From Rhodobacteraceae bacterium 63075 (lineage in GTDB: Bacteria > Pseudomonadota > Alphaproteobacteria > Rhodobacterales > Rhodobacteraceae), in assembly GCA_003417655.1 (NCBI GenBank), contig QVMW01000008.1, forward strand, positions 78,877 through 142,876: a DNA stretch of 64,000 nt, in the 5' to 3' direction. Both the position numbers and the translations under genes were made by a program. The notes below the pieces were generated by a model. It was not told the DNA's origin and ran no database searches. It saw only the letters and a program-made list of their open reading frames with translations. Positions 9,013 through 17,585 of this stretch are shown in pieces (positions within the stretch are counted from its first letter, which is position 1; the number at the start of each line of letters is the position of its first letter).

Positions 9013-9699
9013 TCAGCTCCTTTTCCAGCGGTTTTCAAGGCCCTGGATCGCGGCGATGCGCTCGCCTGTCTTAGGGTGACTCAAGAGCCATGCAGGTTGG
9101 CGGCCCGCGACGTTCCCCGAAAGTTCTTCGAGCTTTTCGAAGAGCGAGACTTGCGGCGCAACGCCGATGCCAGCCTTTGTCAGCAGCGCTGCGGCATATT
9201 CATCGGCCTCGTATTCGTCCGAGCGTGAGAGACGTGCGGCCAGAAGCGATGTAGCCATGTTCGCCAGCCAAAACCCGACGCCGGGGATGAAGCGGTTGAA
9301 GATCGCCCCGAGGGCCATGCGCATCGCGTTCTGGCCCGTGAAATCGATCATGCGGCGGCGCGAATGGCCAAGCGCGACATGGCCCATTTCATGGGCGATG
9401 ACGGAGCCAAGCTCTTCGGCGCTCACTTCGCCTGAGCGGAATTTCTCATAAAACCCGCGGGTTATGAATATTCGCCCATCGGGTGCCGCGAGCCCGTTTA
9501 CGGGCTCGATCTCGTAAAGATGCACGCGCACGCGCGGCAGGTCCAGCGCCTTGGCGAGACGGTCCAGAACCGGCTGAAACTTCGGGTCGACCAGCTCTGT
9601 CGATTTCTCGTCGAGCTCGCGCAGCGTGTTCTTCACCGAGAAGCGGTAGATCAGCAGCGCGTAAGCGAGCGGCAGAAGGATGGGCAGGAACTTGAGCAT
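9013..9699 (-). CDS. M48 family zinc metallopeptidase, membrane-anchored
   Basis: A 228-residue protein with an N-terminal transmembrane segment (residues 3-20) and a peptidase M48 domain. The zinc site is HEMGH (His103, Glu104, His107), and the third ligand is expected at Glu162 in the SRSDEYEAD block. A hydrophobic stretch at 140-155 could be a second membrane hairpin. Family members such as LoiP/BepA-type proteases work on envelope proteins. The gene is convergent with the PIN gene and lies 24 bases from the end of the P450 gene on the same strand side. Confidence 0.88.
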   Translation of the reverse strand: MLKFLPILLPLAYALLIYRFSVKNTLRELDEKSTELVDPKFQPVLDRLAKALDLPRVRVHLYEIEPVNGLAAPDGRIFITRGFYEKFRSGEVSAEELGSVIAHEMGHVALGHSRRRMIDFTGQNAMRMALGAIFNRFIPGVGFWLANMATSLLAARLSRSDEYEADEYAAALLTKAGIGVAPQVSLFEKLEELSGNVAGRQPAWLLSHPKTGERIAAIQGLENRWKRS

Positions 9700-9723
9700 G
9701 GGAGTGATATGGGGCGTGCGGGG

Positions 9724-10881
9724 CTACCACGCAACAGGCAGTTGCACGGGGCCTCTGAATGCCCAGCCCTTGAAGGGCACATCGCCCGTCACGTGCAGGC
9801 CGGGAAAGGCCTCGAAGAGCATGGGCAGCGCGGCATCCACGATGAGCGCGCGGGCGACGGCCGCGCCGCCGCAGAAGTGAGGCCCCGCGCCGAAGGGGAT
9901 GCTCGGGCCGGTGTCGCGCGTGATGTCGAAGCGCTCGGGCGCGTCGAAATGGTCTTCGTCACGCCCCGCCGAAGAAAACATGAAGAAAACCCGCGTGCCC
10001 GGTGTGAGCGTGACGCCGCAAACCTCGTCTGCGCGCGCAATTTCGCGCGGCGACATGCCGATGGGCGAGACCCAGCGGACATATTCCTCGAAAACATTGC
10101 CCCAACCGGCCTCGCCGTTGCGGACCATCTCCAGTTGCCCGGGGTGCTCCAGCATCGCCCATGCGGCCCCCGCGATGGCATCGCGCGGCTCGTTCTGACC
10201 GCCCGAGATGATGAGCTTGATGTTCGCGCGGGTGCTTTCCATGGGCAGCCCGGCCTCGACCTGGCGCGAGAGCGCGGACATGTTCGGCTCGGTGCCGATG
10301 GTCTCGAGCATCTCGTCGATATGGGCGTCGATCGAGGCGGTGCAATCATGGCAATTGGCCTCGATGGCCGGATCGCCCGTGTAATTGGCGCAGCCGTCGA
10401 TCATGCCCTGGCTGACGCGGTCGAGCTCTTCGGGGGCCATGTTCACAAGGCCCGTCACATGCCGCAGGGCATTGGCCGAGGCCGGCATGGCGAAATCGCG
10501 CACCAGATCGCAATGGCCGCGCGGGGCAAGCTCCTCGATCAACGCGGCCACGTCGGATTTGATCTGCGGTAGCCAGACCTCCCGGACCGTCTTGGGGCTG
10601 AGGGCAGGAAAGAGGACCTTGCGCTCCTTTTGATGCTCTTCGCCATCCTTGCGCATCATGTTCTCGCCCATCAGCTTCGTCATGAGGCCTTCGGGCTGAC
10701 GCGAGGAGAATACGTCAATCCGCTTTTCCTCGCGGAAAATGTCGTCTCGCTTCGTGAAGAGCACGGCGTTCAGCTCCGGCACGAATGTGACAGGCGCCTC
10801 CGCGCGCATCTGCGCCAATGCGGGGTAGGGGTCGGCTGCGAAGGCGGCCGGATCAACATGGGTGACAGGTGGCTCTTTCAT
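9724..10881 (-). CDS. Cytochrome P450
   Basis: A 385-residue soluble bacterial P450. The haem ligand is Cys337 in FGAGPHFCGGA, and the K-helix ExxR pair is EYVR near residue 266. The I-helix reads ISGGQNEPRD: the usual acid-alcohol pair (D/E-T) of the oxygen-activation groove is replaced by Glu-Pro. This variant may mean a different proton-delivery route. No redox partner is adjacent, although two ferredoxins (FdxA and an adrenodoxin-type protein) are encoded elsewhere in the window. It is divergent from the maleate-isomerase-like gene. The substrate is not predictable. Confidence 0.92.
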   Translation of the reverse strand: MKEPPVTHVDPAAFAADPYPALAQMRAEAPVTFVPELNAVLFTKRDDIFREEKRIDVFSSRQPEGLMTKLMGENMMRKDGEEHQKERKVLFPALSPKTVREVWLPQIKSDVAALIEELAPRGHCDLVRDFAMPASANALRHVTGLVNMAPEELDRVSQGMIDGCANYTGDPAIEANCHDCTASIDAHIDEMLETIGTEPNMSALSRQVEAGLPMESTRANIKLIISGGQNEPRDAIAGAAWAMLEHPGQLEMVRNGEAGWGNVFEEYVRWVSPIGMSPREIARADEVCGVTLTPGTRVFFMFSSAGRDEDHFDAPERFDITRDTGPSIPFGAGPHFCGGAAVARALIVDAALPMLFEAFPGLHVTGDVPFKGWAFRGPVQLPVAW

Positions 10882-10928
10882 GGTGCAAAGTTACGGCACG
10901 ATCAGGATTCGCGCCAGAGGAGTTCGAC

Positions 10929-11696
10929 TTGGACATTCAATACGATACCGATGGAGGCGCAGGCAGCGCGGCACGGCTTGGGCTGATCGTTCTTTCGACG
11001 GACGAGACCCTCGAATTCGAAGCGCGCCAGCTCCTTGCCGGGCGCGATGTCAGCCTCGCGCATACGCGCATCAAGGCCGAGGCCGATGTCACGCCGGAGA
11101 CGCTGGCGATGATGGAGGGCCGCCTGACCGACTCGGCGGCGCTTCTGCCATCGGAGCTGGATGTGATCGGCTATGCCTGCACATCCGCCTCAACGGTCAT
11201 CGGCCCCGCGCGGGTGGCCGAGCGTATCCGAGCCGTGCACCCTGATGCGACGGCCTGCAACCCGATCAGCGCGGTTATGGCCGCGCTCGGGGCGCTGGAG
11301 GTGAGAACGCTGGCCTATGTCAGCCCTTATGTGCCCGAGGTGACCGCGCCGATGCGGGCAATGCTTGCAGAGAACGGCTTTCAAACGGTGTCCGAGCGCA
11401 GTTTCGGTGAGAGCGATGACCGCACCGTGGCGCGTATCTGTGAGAGCTCCACGCGGGCGCTGATCGAGCAGGCGAACACGGACGAGGCCGACGCGGTCTT
11501 CGTCAGTTGCACGAATTTGCGCAGCTTCGGGCTGATCGATGAGGCCGAGGCAGCCCTCGGCAAGCCGGTGATCTCGTCGAATCTCGCCCTGCTGTGGCAC
11601 ATGCTCGAACAGGCGGGTGCCGATGCAAGCGGTTGGGGGCCGGGACGGCTCTTCAGGCTTCGGGACGAGGCCGAGCCGCAGCGCGCTTCCGCGTGA
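10929..11696 (+). CDS. Aspartate/glutamate racemase superfamily protein, maleate isomerase-like
   Basis: A 255-residue enzyme of the Asp/Glu racemase fold closest to maleate cis-trans isomerases and arylmalonate decarboxylases. Two catalytic cysteines are expected: Cys84 in GYACTSAS and Cys194 in FVSCTNLRSF. I choose a TTG start at 10929 because AGAGGAG lies six bases upstream and the product then begins MDIQYDTDGGAG; the in-frame ATG at 10869 lies inside the divergent P450 gene. Only 47 bases separate the two divergent start codons. The gene's 3' end overlaps the convergent DedA gene by 44 bases. The substrate is unknown. Confidence 0.85.
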   Translation: MDIQYDTDGGAGSAARLGLIVLSTDETLEFEARQLLAGRDVSLAHTRIKAEADVTPETLAMMEGRLTDSAALLPSELDVIGYACTSASTVIGPARVAERIRAVHPDATACNPISAVMAALGALEVRTLAYVSPYVPEVTAPMRAMLAENGFQTVSERSFGESDDRTVARICESSTRALIEQANTDEADAVFVSCTNLRSFGLIDEAEAALGKPVISSNLALLWHMLEQAGADASGWGPGRLFRLRDEAEPQRASA

Positions 11697-12270
11697 GGCG
11701 CAAGAGCCAGCGGCCAAGAAAGAGCGCCGCGCCCGAAGCTGCGAGAAACCCGATGACCTGGCCGGCCAGGTCGGCCGCCATTGCGAGGTTGCGGGCAAAG
11801 GCATAGCCAAGCGCGAGATACATGCTCACCCATATGACTTCACCTGCCGCGGCGGCCGCGCTGAAGCGGGCCCAGCCGAGCCTCGAGGCACCTGCTGCGA
11901 AATTGGCATAGGGGCCAAGGGGCGAGAACAGCCAACGTGTCAGGAAGATGCCGCGGCTCCCATTGGCGCGGAGATAGGCCTTGGCGCGGATGTAAAGCGC
12001 GCGCCGTTTCGGACGATCCGCCAGCGCGGCGTCGATAGGATCGCTCGCCAGTTGACCGAGGCGAAAGCCTGTCTGGTCTCCGAGTATGGCCCCTGCAAGG
12101 GCAAGGAGCCAAAGGGCTCCGAGAGAAAGATCGCCAGCCGCGGCGAAGGCCCCTGCGGCAAGCATCAGAAGGGAGGCCGGAACAGGCAGCGCGAGACAGG
12201 AGGCAAACGTGACAAGACCAAGAACCGGCGCGCCGAAATGCGCGATGAGTTGCAAGAGCCAGTCGTTCAT
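11653..12270 (-). CDS. DedA/VTT family membrane protein
   Basis: A 205-residue inner-membrane protein of the DedA (SNARE-associated, VTT) family. Members are proposed flippases or transporters of undecaprenyl phosphate or phospholipids. The conserved family core is visible as GDQTGFRLG followed later by FLTRWLFSPLGPYANFAAG, where the R and the GP pair are typical. At least four hydrophobic segments are evident, plus an Arg-rich cytoplasmic tail. Its start overlaps the end of the upstream small membrane protein gene (ATGA-type), so the two are likely cotranscribed with the VWA gene. Confidence 0.88.
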   Translation of the reverse strand: MNDWLLQLIAHFGAPVLGLVTFASCLALPVPASLLMLAAGAFAAAGDLSLGALWLLALAGAILGDQTGFRLGQLASDPIDAALADRPKRRALYIRAKAYLRANGSRGIFLTRWLFSPLGPYANFAAGASRLGWARFSAAAAAGEVIWVSMYLALGYAFARNLAMAADLAGQVIGFLAASGAALFLGRWLLRLTRKRAAARPRPEA

Positions 12271-12611
12271 GGCTGCCCGGACTGCGCTGCGAGATAGGCT
12301 TCGGTTTCCGCCAGGATCTGCTCCACCGAAATCCCGCGCGCCTTGGCGATATCCTCCAGAGTCGGGCGTTGGCCCGGGCTGGGGTCAAGGCCCAGATGGG
12401 CTGCGAGGGCGGGCGCATCGACCTCCCACGACTTGGCGATGTAACGCGGTGTCATCCAGGGTTCGATCGATTGCGCCTGGTGGGCCGGGTCCATCCAGTA
12501 GATCGTCTTGCGCGCCAGGTTGGCGGCGAAGACGAGCATGACGAGAATGAAACAGGCCAGGACGATGCTCAGGACGGGGTGCTGGCGCGCGATCGTCCTG
12601 ATCCGTTTCAT
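12267..12611 (-). CDS. Small single-span membrane protein
   Basis: A 114-residue protein with a basic N-terminus (MKRIRTIARQ), one membrane segment at about residues 14-34 and a periplasmic or cytoplasmic C-terminal domain. That domain contains TLEDIAKARGISVEQILAET, which looks like a helix-turn-helix-like fold of the kind seen in other small alphaproteobacterial membrane proteins. The ATG at 12611 overlaps the VWA stop as TGATG; a GTG one codon upstream is possible. The downstream gene overlaps by four bases. I do not recognise the family. Confidence 0.75.
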   Translation of the reverse strand: MKRIRTIARQHPVLSIVLACFILVMLVFAANLARKTIYWMDPAHQAQSIEPWMTPRYIAKSWEVDAPALAAHLGLDPSPGQRPTLEDIAKARGISVEQILAETEAYLAAQSGQP

Positions 12612-13792
12612 CACACCAGCTCGCGCATACCCGCCGTGATGCCATCAAGCGTCATCGGGACCATGCGGTTTTCGAAGATCTCCTGGATCATGGAAATCGA
12701 ATGGGTATAGCCCCAGTATTTCTCCGGAACGGGGTTTATCCAGATGTTGCTCGGCCATTGCTCGCGCGCACGCTGAAGCCAGACATGCCCGGCTTCCTTG
12801 TTCCAGTGCTCGTTCGCCCCGCCAGGATAGGCGATCTCGTAGGGGGACATGGAGGCGTCGCCCACGAAAATGCATTTGTAATCAGACCCGTATGTGCGCA
12901 TCACCTCCCATGTTGGTGTCTGCTCGCGCCAGCGGCGGGCATTGTCGCGCCAGACGCCATCGTAGAGGCAATTGTGGAAGTAGTAGTACTCCATGTGCTT
13001 GAATTCGGAGCGGGCGGCCGAGAACAACTCTTCGACGAGCTTGATATGCGGGTCCATCGAGCCGCCCACATCGAGAAAGAGCAGCACCTTGACGGCATTG
13101 CGCCGTTCGGGGCGGGTTTTTACGTCGAGATAGCCGTGTTCGGCCGTCGCGCGGATCGTGCCGTCGAGGTCGAGCTCGTCATGCGCCCCATCGCGCGCCC
13201 ATGAGCGCAGGCGCTTGAGCGCCACCTTGATGTTACGGGTGCCCAGTTCGACATCGCCGTCGAGATTCTTGAAATCGCGCTTGTCCCAGACCTTCACGGC
13301 GCGTTGGTGGCGGCTTTCCTTCTGGCCGATGCGCACGCCCTCGGGATTGTAGCCATAGGCTCCGAATGGCGATGTGCCGGCCGTGCCGATCCACTTGTTG
13401 CCGCCCTGGTGGCGGCTGTCCTGTTCTTCGAGACGCTTCTTGAGCGTTTCCATGAGCTTGTCAAAGCCACCAAGTGCTTCGATCTCGGCGCGCTCTTCCT
13501 CCGAGAGGTGCTTTTCAGCGAGCTTTTCAAGCCAGTCTCCCGGGATGTCGACGGCCTCGAGAACCTGCCCGAGTTCAATATCGTCGAGGCCCTGGAACGT
13601 CGCGGCGAAAGCCCGGTCAAAACGATCGAGATGGCGCTCGTCCTTCACCATCGCGGAGCGCGCAAGGTAATAGAACCCTTCGATATCATAGGTGACAAGG
13701 CCCGCTTTGACCGCCTCGAGAAAGGTCAGGTATTCGCGCAGGGAGACGGGGATGCTGGCTTCCCGGAGGTTCTCGAAGAAGGGAAGAAACAT
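12611..13792 (-). CDS. CoxE-like VWA domain protein
   Basis: A 393-residue cytoplasmic protein of the CoxE/VWA type. The MIDAS site is near residue 242 in VLLFLDVGGSMD (DxGxS), followed by the second-half motif TYGSDYKCIFVGDASMSPYEI. Such proteins normally work with a MoxR-family AAA+ ATPase to mature metal-containing enzymes or remodel complexes; no MoxR gene is in the window, so its partner must be elsewhere. It heads a probable three-gene unit with the small membrane protein and DedA. Length and motifs agree with a very conserved Rhodobacterales protein of unassigned target. Confidence 0.88.
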   Translation of the reverse strand: MFLPFFENLREASIPVSLREYLTFLEAVKAGLVTYDIEGFYYLARSAMVKDERHLDRFDRAFAATFQGLDDIELGQVLEAVDIPGDWLEKLAEKHLSEEERAEIEALGGFDKLMETLKKRLEEQDSRHQGGNKWIGTAGTSPFGAYGYNPEGVRIGQKESRHQRAVKVWDKRDFKNLDGDVELGTRNIKVALKRLRSWARDGAHDELDLDGTIRATAEHGYLDVKTRPERRNAVKVLLFLDVGGSMDPHIKLVEELFSAARSEFKHMEYYYFHNCLYDGVWRDNARRWREQTPTWEVMRTYGSDYKCIFVGDASMSPYEIAYPGGANEHWNKEAGHVWLQRAREQWPSNIWINPVPEKYWGYTHSISMIQEIFENRMVPMTLDGITAGMRELV

Positions 13793-13802
13793 CGCGGCAG
13801 CC

Positions 13803-13967
13803 TTACATCACCCGGATCATCGCGACATTGACGAAGAGGGCTGCGATGCCGAAGATCAGTCCGAAAACGGCGGCATGTTGTGCCATGTCGAGCTTGTTTC
13901 CACCGCGCTTGCGCGCGTAGAGCACCCCTATCAGGGCTCCGACGAGGATTGAAATTGTCACGAGCAT
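13803..13967 (-). CDS. 54-residue two-span membrane protein
   Basis: A short reading frame that begins MLVTISILVGALIGVLYARK and contains RGGNKLDMAQHAA, then a second hydrophobic segment and ends IRVM. Two membrane helices joined by a basic loop are predicted. The same size and pattern, with the RRGGN-LD motif, occurs in small proteins of other Rhodobacterales that are sometimes mislabelled apolipoprotein acyltransferase. It lies 10 bases upstream of the VWA gene on the same strand. The ribosome site is weak (GGACGGA). Function unknown. Confidence 0.7.
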   Translation of the reverse strand: MLVTISILVGALIGVLYARKRGGNKLDMAQHAAVFGLIFGIAALFVNVAMIRVM

Positions 13968-14016
13968 GAGTATCCGTCCGCTCTATACACAGTTGGCTTC
14001 AGCCGTTTTGGCCCCG

Positions 14017-15369
14017 TCACGGGCTGAGCGTTGCGATCTCGCGCATTTTCGCGCGCACTGCCCATTCCGAACCGAAGCCGTAACGCGCCCAGCCAAGACT
14101 GTCCAGCCTGACGAGCTGTGCTTCCGAGGAACGTCCCGTCAATTCGAGCGCCTCGGCGCGTAGCAGCATCAACGTGCTGAGCAGAGCTGCGTTCTGATGC
14201 ATCTCGGCTACATGTATCGCCGGGTTGGCCAGTGCAAGCGCTCGGGTGCCATTGCCCTGGCCGATTGCGTGAGAGGCAAGCTGCGCGGCCACATAGGCGC
14301 GATGCAAATTGGTGCCGACCTGGCGGGAATAGAACTGGTCGGCAGCCTGAAAATGACGCAGGGCCTCGTCCGGGTCGGTTGTCGTCGTGATACGGCCCAT
14401 CGCGTAGTGCGCGAAAGCACGGCGATGATCCTGCCAGCCGAAACTGCGCGAGACGTCGAGCGCCTTGCGCGCGGCGTGCCGGCGCTTGGCCATGCTGGTC
14501 CCGGGGCCGAGAGCTGTCTGGATCGCCTCGATATAGGCGCGCGGGGTCGGGCTCGTGCGCGCGGGCGAAAGGGTTTCGCCTTGGGGATTAAGGCGCGCCA
14601 GGACACCCGGCAGAACCGCCGCGACCTGGCGTTTGCTCATGCCGGTGCGCAGCTCGGGGGCGTAAAACGCGCGCAGGATCAGCATGTCGAACCCGGTCAG
14701 GACGGTGTGGATATTGTCGTCATTGAAGACGCTGTCGGGCAGGCGATAGAGATCGTTGAGCGGGCCCATTGCCTGCGCCAGTTCCTCATGAAGGCAGTCG
14801 CGCACCTCCTGTGGGCTCGCATCATTGGGCACGAAGACAGCGAGCTTCTCGCGGCGGCGCAACTGGGCCCAGTTGGTCCGCGCGCTGCGTCGCGCGTTTC
14901 GATACTCGCCAATGTCCGAGATGTTGGGCACGACGAAACATGCCGCGTGAGGCAGGTTCTTGCGGATTTCGGCACGGCTGACGGCCTGCACCGTGATGTT
15001 CGCATCCGGACTTTGTGTCAGGCTCACGTCGATCCGGGCCTCGTCCTGGAGCCGGTGCACGAGACGGGTCAGGTCGGGCATGAGCGTGGCAGGCGGCACG
15101 CCCGTGACCCTAATCGTGATCGGGTCTTCGAAACGTGTGAAAACCGGAAGCTGCCGACCGGATTCAAGCTCGAACGCCAGTGTGAGAAAATCACGCGCGA
15201 TGTCGATGTTGGACCGGGCCGGCGCGCTGACGGGCCGGAGGCTGAATGATTTCAATGGCGGCAGGCCGAGGCTCGATTCCTGAACGAAACCGCGGGAGGC
15301 CGTGTCGGAGATGTGACCCGGCATACAGCCTACGAGCGTCAGGAAGACAGGCAGCAGAACCTTGCGCAT
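14017..15369 (-). CDS. DUF2927 domain lipoprotein with helical repeat tail
   Basis: A 450-residue predicted lipoprotein: the signal MRKVLLPVFLTLVGC ends in a lipobox. Residues about 55-280 form a DUF2927 domain with the block CLHEELAQAMG followed by ND, resembling a zincin-like HExx motif in which the last His is Gln. The C-terminal 150 residues look like TPR-type helical hairpins, with repeats containing AHYAMGRI and YVAAQLASHA. A GGAG site lies nine bases before the ATG. A second DUF2927 lipoprotein is encoded at 39769-40731. Enzymatic activity is unproven for the family. Confidence 0.8.
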   Translation of the reverse strand: MRKVLLPVFLTLVGCMPGHISDTASRGFVQESSLGLPPLKSFSLRPVSAPARSNIDIARDFLTLAFELESGRQLPVFTRFEDPITIRVTGVPPATLMPDLTRLVHRLQDEARIDVSLTQSPDANITVQAVSRAEIRKNLPHAACFVVPNISDIGEYRNARRSARTNWAQLRRREKLAVFVPNDASPQEVRDCLHEELAQAMGPLNDLYRLPDSVFNDDNIHTVLTGFDMLILRAFYAPELRTGMSKRQVAAVLPGVLARLNPQGETLSPARTSPTPRAYIEAIQTALGPGTSMAKRRHAARKALDVSRSFGWQDHRRAFAHYAMGRITTTTDPDEALRHFQAADQFYSRQVGTNLHRAYVAAQLASHAIGQGNGTRALALANPAIHVAEMHQNAALLSTLMLLRAEALELTGRSSEAQLVRLDSLGWARYGFGSEWAVRAKMREIATLSP

Positions 15370-15733
15370 TCAAATTGTCTCCATCACATAGGCCGCGACG
15401 ACGTCGACGCTGGCCCCATGGAAGCTTCCTGCATGAAGGGCCCCAAAGGGCGCGGGCACCGAAACACGCGTTCGACGCGCAGGCGATACGATCAACATGG
15501 TCAGATTCTGCCTCAGTGTTTTTTGTTAAGCGAACGTCTCGCCGCTCTTTCTGACCTCCTTAAGGGTGAAATAAGGCGAAAAAGTGACCATGGGTTGCGC
15601 GCGCGAGGGAGGCGGGAGTGCGGCAATGGAAAAATGATCAAGAACAGCGCTTTGCGAGGGCCTTCTTACGCGTCACATCAGCCTGCTCTATCGAGGCCGC
15701 AATGGCTCTCGGCGCTTTGGTCCGGCGCAGGCT
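15370..15733. other. 364-base region without a confident gene
   Basis: The left part could encode a 42-residue minus-strand peptide (start near 15495) whose stop abuts the DUF2927 start codon, but it has no good ribosome site and no recognisable content. The A+T-richer middle (15510-15610) may hold the promoter of the DUF2927 gene. I see no RNA structure, tRNA or repeat here. Confidence 0.5.
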
Positions 15734-16633
15734 TCAAGCGGTCGGTTTGCCTGGTGATTTCCAGCGGCGGTGGATCCAGAACCACTGCTCGGGATGAGTC
15801 CGAACAAGGCGTTCGAGACCGTCATTGACGGCCTGCGTCATCGTCTCCGGGTCGGACCGGGCAACAGGTGCCTGTGCGACGATTTCGAAATCGAGGCCGT
15901 TTTCCTTTCGGATAGCATAGACGGGGATGAGCTCGGCGTCGTATTTCAGGGCGAGCTCGGCGGTAATGAGCGACGTGAAAGCAGGTTTGCCGAAGAACAT
16001 GAGTTCGCGTCCCGCTCCGAAATGCAGGTCGGTGAGTATCCCGACGACGCCGCCTTTGCGCAGATGCTTCACCAGCTGCATCATGCCCGTGCGCCCTTGC
16101 TCGAACATCGGCTCTCCGATCGCGGATATCGCGCGGACATAGTGCGCGTTGAAATAGGGGTTACGCATGCGCCGGTAGAGCGCGCCCATGTTATGGCCCC
16201 GTGCGATGAGCGCGGCGCGCACCACATCGTAGTTGCCCATGTGCCCGGTCACGAGAATGACCGGCCGGCCCGCCTCGCGCGCCGCTTCGAGTGCGGCAAG
16301 GCCCGGCCCCGAAATGGGCGCCTTGGCGGCGCGTGACTTGAACGCCTCGCCCGAATAGATCTCAATGAGAGTACGCCCGGCATTGTCCGGAACAGAGCGG
16401 CAAAGGCGTTTGACCTCCCTTTCGGGCAGCTCGGGCAGAACGTGGGACAGGTTTTCGCGAATGCGCCCGCGCCATCCGGCGAGTGGCGCCAGCACTTTCG
16501 AGACGAGCGCGCCGACAAAGGGGACGCGCCAGCGGTAGGGCAGGAGTTTCGCCGCGCCGAGAAGGCCGCGGATCAGCAGATTCTTGGTGAAATCCCCCAG
16601 AGTCCGGAGCGGGGTCATCGGCTTTGCGGCCAT
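15734..16633 (-). CDS. LpxL/HtrB-like lysophospholipid acyltransferase
   Basis: A 299-residue acyltransferase of the lipid A biosynthesis (LpxL/HtrB) superfamily. The catalytic HX4D motif is GHMGNYD, followed by GALYRRMRNPYFN, the glycerolipid-binding block, and GGVVGILTDLHFGAGREL, matching the family's D-x-G pattern. A membrane-proximal N-terminal helix is present. It would transfer a secondary acyl chain to Kdo2-lipid IVA or a related lysophospholipid at the inner membrane. It is encoded three bases downstream of a DMT exporter gene on the same strand, so the two form an operon. Confidence 0.88.
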   Translation of the reverse strand: MAAKPMTPLRTLGDFTKNLLIRGLLGAAKLLPYRWRVPFVGALVSKVLAPLAGWRGRIRENLSHVLPELPEREVKRLCRSVPDNAGRTLIEIYSGEAFKSRAAKAPISGPGLAALEAAREAGRPVILVTGHMGNYDVVRAALIARGHNMGALYRRMRNPYFNAHYVRAISAIGEPMFEQGRTGMMQLVKHLRKGGVVGILTDLHFGAGRELMFFGKPAFTSLITAELALKYDAELIPVYAIRKENGLDFEIVAQAPVARSDPETMTQAVNDGLERLVRTHPEQWFWIHRRWKSPGKPTA

Positions 16634-16636
16634 GGC

Positions 16637-17503
16637 TCAGGCTTTGACTTTTCCAAATGTTTCGCGGTGCCAGACATAAATGCCCGCCGAGGCAATCACA
16701 AGCGCGCCGAGCAGCGTCAGCCAGCTCGGAATATCGCCGAAGACGAGAAGGCCGTAGATTATCGAGAACAGAATTCCAGTGTAGGAAAACGGTGCAAGCA
16801 TCGCGGCTTCGCCCTCCATGAGAGCGCGGATGAGCGAGAGTTGTCCCAGCGTGGCGGCTGCGGTGATGCCGATGACCAGCGGGATCTCGGACAAGCCGAT
16901 GGGATGCCAGTAAAAGGGCAGGCCGAGGCTGAGCGCGACCGCTCCGAAAATGGCGGTATAGAAGAGCGAGGTCCAGGCGTCTTCATCGCGGCCCACGAAG
17001 CGCGTGGTCAGCGCATAGGCCGAATAGCACACAGCGGCTCCGAGCGGCAGCAGGGCATAGGGCGAAAAGACCTCCGTTCCCGGGCGGATGACGAGAAGCG
17101 CGCCGATCAATGCCGCCGCGATCGCCGCTGCGCGGCGGACGCCGAACCGTTCACCGAGAAAGAAGGCGGCACCGAGGGTGATGAAGATGGGGTTGGTGGA
17201 CATGACGGAGGCAGCCTCCGCCAGGCCGATATTCGAGATGCCGAAGAAGAAGAATGTCGTCGCGCAGAAGAGAAACACCGAGCGCGCCAGCTGCAACTTC
17301 GGATAGCGCGTCTTCACGATGCGTGACAGGCGCGGTGCCACGATCACTGCAACGAGCAGCGCCTGTCCGAGATAGCGCACCCAGAGTGTCGTCATCGTGC
17401 CGACACGGCCCGACAGCAGCTTGGCCAGCATGTCCATCGTGGAAAAGCAGAAGATGGCGGCGATCATCAGAAGGATCGCGCGGCTGGTAGGCGAGAGGGG
17501 CAT
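16637..17503 (-). CDS. DMT superfamily (EamA) transporter
   Basis: A 288-residue inner-membrane permease with ten predicted helices in two EamA repeats; each half shows the typical pattern, for example MLAKLLSGRVGTMTTLWVRYLGQ in the first and ITAAATLGQLSLIRALMEGEA in the second. Family members export small metabolites, amino acids or drugs; no substrate can be read here. It lies three bases upstream of the acyltransferase gene. A second, more distant EamA transporter is encoded at 51876-52763. Confidence 0.88.
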   Translation of the reverse strand: MPLSPTSRAILLMIAAIFCFSTMDMLAKLLSGRVGTMTTLWVRYLGQALLVAVIVAPRLSRIVKTRYPKLQLARSVFLFCATTFFFFGISNIGLAEAASVMSTNPIFITLGAAFFLGERFGVRRAAAIAAALIGALLVIRPGTEVFSPYALLPLGAAVCYSAYALTTRFVGRDEDAWTSLFYTAIFGAVALSLGLPFYWHPIGLSEIPLVIGITAAATLGQLSLIRALMEGEAAMLAPFSYTGILFSIIYGLLVFGDIPSWLTLLGALVIASAGIYVWHRETFGKVKA

Positions 17504-17585
17504 GAGGGAACCTGCGATTGGAAGTTATTCGCAGGTTAACGAGTGCCACGGGGCATGGAAAGCGATATTCCAATTGTCCTGCGTC

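Noticed and set aside
15370..15498. 42-codon peptide upstream of the DUF2927 gene
   Set aside because: The frame abuts the DUF2927 start but lacks a good ribosome site and any recognisable pattern; mentioned only in the gap entry.
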